In this document: one piece after another, positions 5,676 to 10,315 of the stretch
How positions within the stretch are numbered: position 1 is the stretch's first letter
How the letters are laid out: each line of letters begins with the position of its first letter
Source: Fibrobacteria bacterium GUT77
GTDB lineage: Bacteria; Fibrobacterota; Chitinivibrionia; Chitinivibrionales; Chitinispirillaceae
Direction of reading: 5' to 3'
DNA: 10,315 nt
Assembly (NCBI GenBank): GCA_001462255.1
Contig: LIUJ01000193.1
Span: forward strand, 8,553 to 18,867
The notes under the pieces: generated by a model
Databases searched by the model: none
Told to the model about the DNA's origin: nothing
Seen by the model: only the letters and a program-made list of their open reading frames with translations
Translations under genes and position numbers: made by a program

Positions 5676-6875
5676 ATGACACAATCGGTAAAGTCAGAAA
5701 AATCAACACTGTACGCAATTACACTTATCACCGTGTTCTTGACGATAACGGCTATCCTAACCGTCCCTTTGTACGCGGAGGACAATACCGTCTCCGATGT
5801 TCTTGAACTCAACTTCTTCGGCTCCTCCACCTGCGGCGAGTGCCAACAAATCAAGCACACGTTGCTCTACCCTATCGAGCAAGAGTTCGGCGAGAGGCTA
5901 AAGATAAATTACTACGACACCGAAGACGGCAAAGACTACGAGTTGATGATGCGGATGGAGAAGCGGTACAAGGTGGAAAACCCGTCTCCGCAGGAGCTCT
6001 TTCTGCCCGATACATTTCTATTGGGTTTTGAGTCTATCATGGCCAACGGACGCGCGATGATTGTGGAGTGCCTAAACGACCCGAAGCGCCGCCTCCCCAC
6101 CATAGCCGTCGAAGAAGCGGCGGGCGATGTAAACGCGGCGCTCAAAGAACGTTTTGATCAATTCGCGTTCTTCAGCATTGTGGCGGCGGCGTTGGTTGAC
6201 GCCGTAAACCCGTGCGCCATCGCGACAATCATTTTTCTTGTCTCTTTCTTGGCCACGCAAAAACGCAAGCGCGCCGAAGTGTTGGTCGTCGGCCTCGCTT
6301 TCGCAGCCTCCGTATTCGTCACCTACCTGCTTTTAGGCATCGGCGCGTTCAAGGTCATCACTATGCTAAAACAGTATTTTTGGGTCTCACGCGTTATCAA
6401 ATGGTCGGCGGTAACGATGGCCGGAATTGTGGGTATAATAAGCATTATAGACGCGTTGCGCTTCAAAAAGAGCGGCGACGCTAAAGAGATAACTTTGCAG
6501 TTGCCCAAATCGGTGAAATTGCGAATACACAAGATCATCACGGAAAACATGAAAGGAAGTCGCCTCGTCGTCGGGACGATAATCACCGGTTTTTTGGTAA
6601 CGCTACTGGAAGCCGTCTGTACCGGTCAAGTTTACCTGCCTACGATAGTGCTTATGTCGCAGTCGTCCGACGGATCTATGAAATTAATAGGATGGTTGTA
6701 TTTGATAATGTACAACTTCATCTTCGTCGTACCGCTCTTGGCTGTAATGGTAGCGGCCTATTACGGCATGAAGTGGACTGATTTATCCAAGTTGATGCAG
6801 AAGAACATGACGTTGGTTAAGTTGCTCTTGGGAGCGGTGATGATCGGTTTGGCGCTGTATTTGGCGCTTGCTTGA
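5676..6875 (+). CDS. Thioredoxin-like/CcdA-DsbD-type transmembrane thiol-disulfide fusion protein
   Basis: This 399-residue membrane protein starts with a signal anchor or cleavable signal (about 12-34, ending LYAED). A thioredoxin-like region (about 42-155) follows, with a redox pair in SSTCGECQQIK (C53, C56). A CcdA/DsbD-type membrane domain (about 163-398) has six hydrophobic segments and its own cysteine pair, C180 in DAVNPCAIA and C315 in EAVCTGQVY. In DsbD and CcdA such cysteines in segments 1 and 4 carry electrons from cytoplasmic thioredoxin across the membrane. The protein therefore probably passes reducing power to its own periplasmic domain and on to unknown partners, such as cytochrome c maturation factors or misoxidised proteins. 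The domain order differs from E. coli DsbD, which has a separate C-terminal thioredoxin domain. The start is well supported by AAAGGA (5662-5667), 8 nt upstream. A hairpin terminator follows 38 bp after the stop. Confidence 0.85.
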   Translation: MTQSVKSEKSTLYAITLITVFLTITAILTVPLYAEDNTVSDVLELNFFGSSTCGECQQIKHTLLYPIEQEFGERLKINYYDTEDGKDYELMMRMEKRYKVENPSPQELFLPDTFLLGFESIMANGRAMIVECLNDPKRRLPTIAVEEAAGDVNAALKERFDQFAFFSIVAAALVDAVNPCAIATIIFLVSFLATQKRKRAEVLVVGLAFAASVFVTYLLLGIGAFKVITMLKQYFWVSRVIKWSAVTMAGIVGIISIIDALRFKKSGDAKEITLQLPKSVKLRIHKIITENMKGSRLVVGTIITGFLVTLLEAVCTGQVYLPTIVLMSQSSDGSMKLIGWLYLIMYNFIFVVPLLAVMVAAYYGMKWTDLSKLMQKNMTLVKLLLGAVMIGLALYLALA

Positions 6876-6912
6876 CATTTCGGATTTTGATGCCGCGCTA
6901 CAATACGATAAT

Positions 6913-6940
6913 AAAGGCGACCGTACTCGGTCGCCTTTTT
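6913..6940. terminator. Bidirectional rho-independent terminator between convergent genes
   Basis: AAAGGCGACCG (6913-6923), a TACT loop and CGGTCGCCTTT (6928-6938) form a perfect 11-bp stem. T runs follow on the plus strand and, reading the other way, AAAGGC becomes a T run (GCCTTTAT) on the minus strand. It lies between the fusion gene (stop at 6875) and the convergent esterase gene (stop at 6950) and can serve both. Confidence 0.9.
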
Positions 6941-6949
6941 AACGTCGCG

Positions 6950-8050
6950 TCAATCCGGTCGCGAAGTTCCATATTTAACGGAAGTTGCCGGCGGCGGATC
7001 CCTATAGTTCAACTCAAGCATCTTTTTCCCGTACTCCTCGCCCAACTTCTTATACCCGTCGTAGCTGAAATGCAAGCCGTCCCCGCCCGACGCGCACCCC
7101 GCCGACGATACCACATGCGCGACGTTGTCGCCGCTCGGCAACGTGCCCGTCATTGTGTTAGTCAGGCTCCTTATTACGCTCGCGTTGTTTTTATTATTGG
7201 CGGCGTCGTACGGTTCGCCGGCTATAAAAGGTATAGAATTGGGCTGAAGCCCCAAATCAATCAATATATTGTCGTATATACCCTTCACTTTTTGCGCCCA
7301 ATTTCCGCTCGCCGCGCCGGACTCGCCCTGATGCATTATAATACCCTTAATTACGCCGACATTTTGCGCCTCTTTAGCCAACGTCACAAGATGATTATAA
7401 GGATTGTCGCCGTATAGGGCGGCGGTGTTCTTCATCCAGTCGGCCTGTGCGCCGAAATAGGAATTAGCGCCGCTTCCCTTTTCAAATCCCTCTATGGCCG
7501 ATCCGGCGACGGCAACGGCTATAACGCCTATCTTTATGTCGGTGTTCGGCACTCCGGCAACCAACGTCCTGCCGAAATAGTCGGCGGGAGACAAGCCGGT
7601 ATTGCTTCTTACCAACGGGGGAACGGCCTTATACCATTGTCCTTTGGTTCGTTGCTCGTTTTGTGAATCCGAAATTTTATAAGAACCGCCCACTGCCGCC
7701 ATTACCTGAAAACGCGGATCAACGTTTTCCTTATACTTCATTGGAATCGCGTCGTTGTACACTATTGACGAACCGCTCCAGTTCTGTCCCTCCATATTCG
7801 ATTGTCCGAACGCGAGATAGATATGGAAGTTTTGCTTCGCGTTCGACTGTTGCGCCGCGGGAGAAGCGGACGGCTCCTCATCGAATCGTTTAAGCAATTC
7901 GTCGAGAGGCTTTTCCGACGCCGCACCGGTTGGATTACCGTCCTTGTCGGTCGAACAACCGTTAATCATGGCGCCTCCCATAAACAAAATTCCGGCGGTT
8001 AAAAAAAACGCCGACCAACGCGAAATAGGCACTACGGCCGCTATACGCAT
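6950..8050 (-). CDS. Lipoprotein with SASA/CE6-like acetylesterase domain
   Basis: This is a 366-residue exported protein. Residues 1-31 form a lipoprotein signal peptide (basic start, hydrophobic core, then INGC, with C32 as the predicted lipidated residue). A short Ser/Ala/Pro/Gln-rich linker (about 33-73) leads to a SASA-type (sialate O-acetylesterase, CE6-related) SGNH hydrolase domain, about 74-350. Motifs are the nucleophile block FGQSNMEG (S84), HQGES (240-244) and DGLHFS, supplying D324 and H327 of a likely Ser-Asp-His triad. The family removes acetyl groups from sugars such as sialic acid or acetylated xylan; this substrate is unknown. It would act at the outer membrane or periplasm. 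The start ATG at 8050 has GGGAGG 11 nt upstream. It lies 116 bp downstream of the chemoreceptor gene on the same strand, with no clear promoter or terminator between. C320 is the only other cysteine, so a disulfide within the mature domain is unlikely. Confidence 0.88.
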   Translation of the reverse strand: MRIAAVVPISRWSAFFLTAGILFMGGAMINGCSTDKDGNPTGAASEKPLDELLKRFDEEPSASPAAQQSNAKQNFHIYLAFGQSNMEGQNWSGSSIVYNDAIPMKYKENVDPRFQVMAAVGGSYKISDSQNEQRTKGQWYKAVPPLVRSNTGLSPADYFGRTLVAGVPNTDIKIGVIAVAVAGSAIEGFEKGSGANSYFGAQADWMKNTAALYGDNPYNHLVTLAKEAQNVGVIKGIIMHQGESGAASGNWAQKVKGIYDNILIDLGLQPNSIPFIAGEPYDAANNKNNASVIRSLTNTMTGTLPSGDNVAHVVSSAGCASGGDGLHFSYDGYKKLGEEYGKKMLELNYRDPPPATSVKYGTSRPD

Positions 8051-8166
8051 AAGCGCTTTCGCCTCCCGTTATAGGTGTCGGTTTTGGGGTCATTGTATAA
8101 GTATACGGGTATCGCGACGTTTTTGTTGCGTATTTTTTAGTGCTTTACGGGGTGGTATAAGCGGCG

Positions 8167-10257
8167 TCAACCGTTACTCAATTTGAACGCCCCTACCAAA
8201 TTCGCCAAATTCGCCGCTCTGTCGCTGAGTTCCGCCGCAGAGTTGGCGGATTCTTCGGAATTGGCCGCGTTTTTTTGCGTAACTCCGTTTATTTGGGCGA
8301 GAGCGGAGTTTACCTGTTCTATGCCTTGCGCTTGTTCGTTGCACGCTTTGGCTATCTCGGCGATCAAACCGCCCACCTTGCCGGCGTGATCCACGCTTTG
8401 GCTAAGGGCTTTCTCCACGTCCTTGGTAATCTCCACGCCGCTTTCGGCGTTTTTGACCGACTCCTCAATGAGGGCGGCCGTATTTTGGGCGGCCTCGGCG
8501 CTACGTCTCGCGAGGTTGCGCACCTCTTCGGCCACCACGGCGAAACCTTTGCCGGCCTCGCCGGCGCGGGCTGCCTCAACCGCCGCGTTTAAGGCTAATA
8601 GGTTGGTTTGGAATGCTATGCCGTCTATCGTTTTTATAATCATGGCGGTGTTGTCGGACGAATGCTTGATTTCTTGTATGGCCTTCTCCATGCGGTCCAT
8701 GGCCGTATCAACCTCACAGAGATCGGAAACCACCTGATCGACTAATCTCTTCGCCTGATCGGAGTTACCGGCGTTCTGCTTTGTCATAGAGGAGGTTTGC
8801 TCGAGGCTCGACGATATCTCTTCAAGCGAACTCGCCTGCTCATTCGAGGTCTCGGCCAAGTTGTTGGAACCGCTTGATATTTGGTGGGAAACCTCCTTGA
8901 ACCGCCCCGACGCTTCGTTTATCTCCGCCATGGCGGCGTTTAGGTTGCCGAGCATTTTTTTTATGGCAATGTTCATGGAATCCGAATCCGATCTCGGAAC
9001 GACGACGGCGGTGAGATCGTTATTTGCCATTCGTTCCATGATTGATACCTGCGCCTTGGTATTCTCCAACATATGAACGATGGCGCGGCTAAGCTTATCC
9101 TTGTCGCTTCTAAGCACTATGTTATGCGATATGTCGCCCATGGCCATACCCTCTATCAGCCGTTCCTGCTGTTGACTTGCCTCTATCATCTCTTTGAAAG
9201 AAGCGGCGAGCCGCATGGTCTCGTCCTTTGAATCGTGGTCGGCCGGAACGCTCATCTCGAACTCAACGTCGCCGATTGCCACGCGCCCGGCTATAGCGGT
9301 GATTTCTTTGAGCGGTTTGGTGATGCGGTTTGCCACTGACGTCGCGAAAAATGCCGCCGCGGCGCACAATATAAGTCCTATTATGGCGGCTATGGTTATC
9401 ATGCGGATTCCGTCCGTCAAAACATAGTCCGTGTCGATTCTGCTATATAGCATCCCAACGATATTTCCACTCGCGTCGCTTAGCGGCGAGTACGCGGCGC
9501 GCCCGAGTTTGCCGTTGATTTTGTCGCTACCGGCGTACTCTTGTCCGCTCAAAACCCGCTTGCTGATCCCTTCCGGCGCTTTGGTTCCAACGGCGTACGC
9601 GCTATAGTCTTTTACGGTAGAAGCCACACGGGTATCCCCCAAACATATCGCGACGTCGGATAACGTCGACTCTTTTAACTCGTCGACAAACTTATTTTGG
9701 TCTAACCTAAAACCGGTTGAAATCGCGCCTATTACCCGCCCGGTCGCGTCCCTGACGGGCGCTCCGGAACATATCGCCATCTTGAACGACGCCGTTTCTG
9801 TCTCTATGGTCGTATGCGATTTTCCGGTGAGCGCGTTTCGGATACTTACCAAATCGACCTGCTTGTCCCCAAACTTCGCGGGTTCATGCGTACGCGCCAC
9901 AACCGTCCCCGCCGCGTCGAGAACGGTTAGGAAGTCTACGCCGCCCTCAACGGCCACAAGCGTCGCCTCATTAATCAACTTGTTTCGCGACGCCGCGTCC
10001 TTTGAGGCCAAGTACGTGGAAAACGACGAAACGATGACCTCGTTCTCGGCGGCAAACTTGGCCGTATGCGTCGCGATATCGCTGTTACGCTTAACCGACG
10101 CCACCGCCACGTGGTGCGTAGCCTTCAACTTGTCGTACAAGGAGTTGACGACGAGCTTCCAAGCCAAGTCTACGGTGACCCCAGTGCTCGCGACTACGCA
10201 GACCGCGGCTATACAAACGCATGGGGTAAGGACTTTCGAACGAATGCTTGACGCCAT
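8167..10257 (-). CDS. Methyl-accepting chemotaxis protein, Cache sensor and tandem HAMP units
   Basis: This 696-residue transmembrane chemoreceptor has a first membrane segment at about 9-32. A periplasmic Cache-type sensor (about 40-280) has features of the Cache_3/Cache_2 fusion type, including AAYSPLSDASGNIVGMLY (254-271). The second membrane segment is at about 285-308 and a HAMP domain follows (about 308-361). Two further HAMP-like repeats seem to follow (about 364-406 and 407-446; GDISHNI and NDLTAVV occupy equivalent places). The long coiled-coil signalling domain (about 450-690) has the conserved hairpin tip at 544-590 (FQTNLLALNAAVEAARAG), which contacts CheA and CheW. Likely methylation sites are the Glu/Gln pairs near 473-488 and 640-672. 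No CheR-tethering pentapeptide is visible at the C-terminus. AAGGAG lies 7 nt before the ATG. The upstream gene ends only 11 bp away. The ligand is unknown. Confidence 0.95.
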   Translation of the reverse strand: MASSIRSKVLTPCVCIAAVCVVASTGVTVDLAWKLVVNSLYDKLKATHHVAVASVKRNSDIATHTAKFAAENEVIVSSFSTYLASKDAASRNKLINEATLVAVEGGVDFLTVLDAAGTVVARTHEPAKFGDKQVDLVSIRNALTGKSHTTIETETASFKMAICSGAPVRDATGRVIGAISTGFRLDQNKFVDELKESTLSDVAICLGDTRVASTVKDYSAYAVGTKAPEGISKRVLSGQEYAGSDKINGKLGRAAYSPLSDASGNIVGMLYSRIDTDYVLTDGIRMITIAAIIGLILCAAAAFFATSVANRITKPLKEITAIAGRVAIGDVEFEMSVPADHDSKDETMRLAASFKEMIEASQQQERLIEGMAMGDISHNIVLRSDKDKLSRAIVHMLENTKAQVSIMERMANNDLTAVVVPRSDSDSMNIAIKKMLGNLNAAMAEINEASGRFKEVSHQISSGSNNLAETSNEQASSLEEISSSLEQTSSMTKQNAGNSDQAKRLVDQVVSDLCEVDTAMDRMEKAIQEIKHSSDNTAMIIKTIDGIAFQTNLLALNAAVEAARAGEAGKGFAVVAEEVRNLARRSAEAAQNTAALIEESVKNAESGVEITKDVEKALSQSVDHAGKVGGLIAEIAKACNEQAQGIEQVNSALAQINGVTQKNAANSEESANSAAELSDRAANLANLVGAFKLSNG

Positions 10258-10264
10258 AAAATAG

Positions 10265-10270
10265 CTCCTT
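10265..10270 (-). promoter_or_regulatory. Strong Shine-Dalgarno of the chemoreceptor gene, overlapping an upstream stop
   Basis: AAGGAG on the minus strand is 7 nt from the chemoreceptor ATG. Its first two bases belong to the TAA (10269-10271) of the upstream reading frame, an arrangement typical of translational coupling. Confidence 0.8.
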
Positions 10271-10315
10271 ATATGTTCACCTGCATCTCACGCAAGCGCC
10301 TGACGCGCTCTTCCG
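10269..10315 (-). CDS. C-terminal end of an unidentified upstream gene (5' part outside window)
   Basis: Reading the minus strand from the window edge, one frame gives EERVRRLREMQVNI followed by TAA. It is charged and helix-like, has no internal stop, and its stop overlaps the Shine-Dalgarno of the chemoreceptor gene, 11 bp before that start. This spacing suggests a real gene end and a shared transcript. Fourteen residues are too few to assign a family. The frame could also be chance, since a run this short without a stop is common. Confidence 0.45.
   Translation of the reverse strand, partial: EERVRRLREMQVNI

Noticed and set aside
6872..7417. A 181-codon plus-strand frame overlapping the end of the fusion gene.
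   Set aside because: It runs through the hairpin terminator and is antisense to the esterase gene, whose signal peptide and catalytic motifs are clear. The product has no family features.
8100..8128. A possible promoter for the esterase gene, TATACT on the minus strand at 8100-8105.
   Set aside because: The hexamer 17 bp upstream is CAACAA, a poor -35 match, and shifting the spacer by one or two bases does not improve it. A promoter may exist here but the sequence does not show it.
9782..10264. A 160-codon plus-strand frame opposite the chemoreceptor N-terminus.
   Set aside because: Its composition (Ser, Thr, Ala, Val) mirrors the antisense of the sensor domain, it has no clear ribosome site, and it ends at the receptor's own start region.
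1..10315. Mobile elements, CRISPR arrays, tRNA or rRNA genes, toxin-antitoxin or phage-defence genes.
   Set aside because: No transposase or integrase motifs, no regularly spaced repeats and no tRNA-like folds were seen by eye. Nearly all sequence is taken up by recognisable genes with gaps under about 140 bp.

Overview
The window reads as an ordinary stretch of chromosome from a Gram-negative, motile bacterium with moderate-to-high GC. Supporting signs are lipoprotein processing (LspA and a lipoprotein substrate), a periplasmic-sensing chemoreceptor, a two-component c-di-GMP module and clear Shine-Dalgarno sites. Nothing fixes the phylum. An acetyl-esterase-type (SASA/CE6-like) lipoprotein and a DGGGP-synthase-like UbiA enzyme would fit a polysaccharide-degrading lineage such as Fibrobacterota, but that is a low-confidence guess.

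Layout. Positions 1-2202 (minus strand) hold a signalling operon. A REC-HD-GYP response regulator (1087-2202) is followed after 39 bp by a sensor histidine kinase with a double-Cache-like periplasmic domain (1-1047), which runs off the left edge just after its phospho-acceptor His box. A near-consensus sigma70 promoter with an AT-rich upstream element (2256-2311) drives the pair. Positions 2326-4712 (minus) hold lspA, an RluD-type pseudouridine synthase and a TrmH/SpoU rRNA/tRNA methyltransferase: one lipoprotein-maturation gene and two RNA-modification genes. The rluD leader contains a perfect 10-bp tandem duplication that separates its ribosome-binding site from the start codon.

Positions 4729-6875 (plus) hold a UbiA prenyltransferase whose start lies only 16 bp from the divergent lspA start. 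It is followed by a membrane fusion of a CxxC thioredoxin-like domain with a CcdA/DsbD-type thiol transporter. A symmetrical hairpin (6913-6940) ends this gene and the convergent one. Positions 6950-10315 (minus) hold a SASA-type esterase lipoprotein, a 696-residue methyl-accepting chemotaxis protein with a Cache sensor and what look like three consecutive HAMP units, and the last codons of a further gene closely coupled to the receptor.

No phage, transposon, CRISPR, rRNA or tRNA was seen. No gap between genes exceeds about 140 bp. I did not find a convincing undescribed multi-gene system. The points worth a second look are the rluD leader duplication, the tandem-HAMP receptor, the LspA with a long periplasmic insertion and tail, the archaeal-lipid-like UbiA, and the thioredoxin-CcdA fusion.
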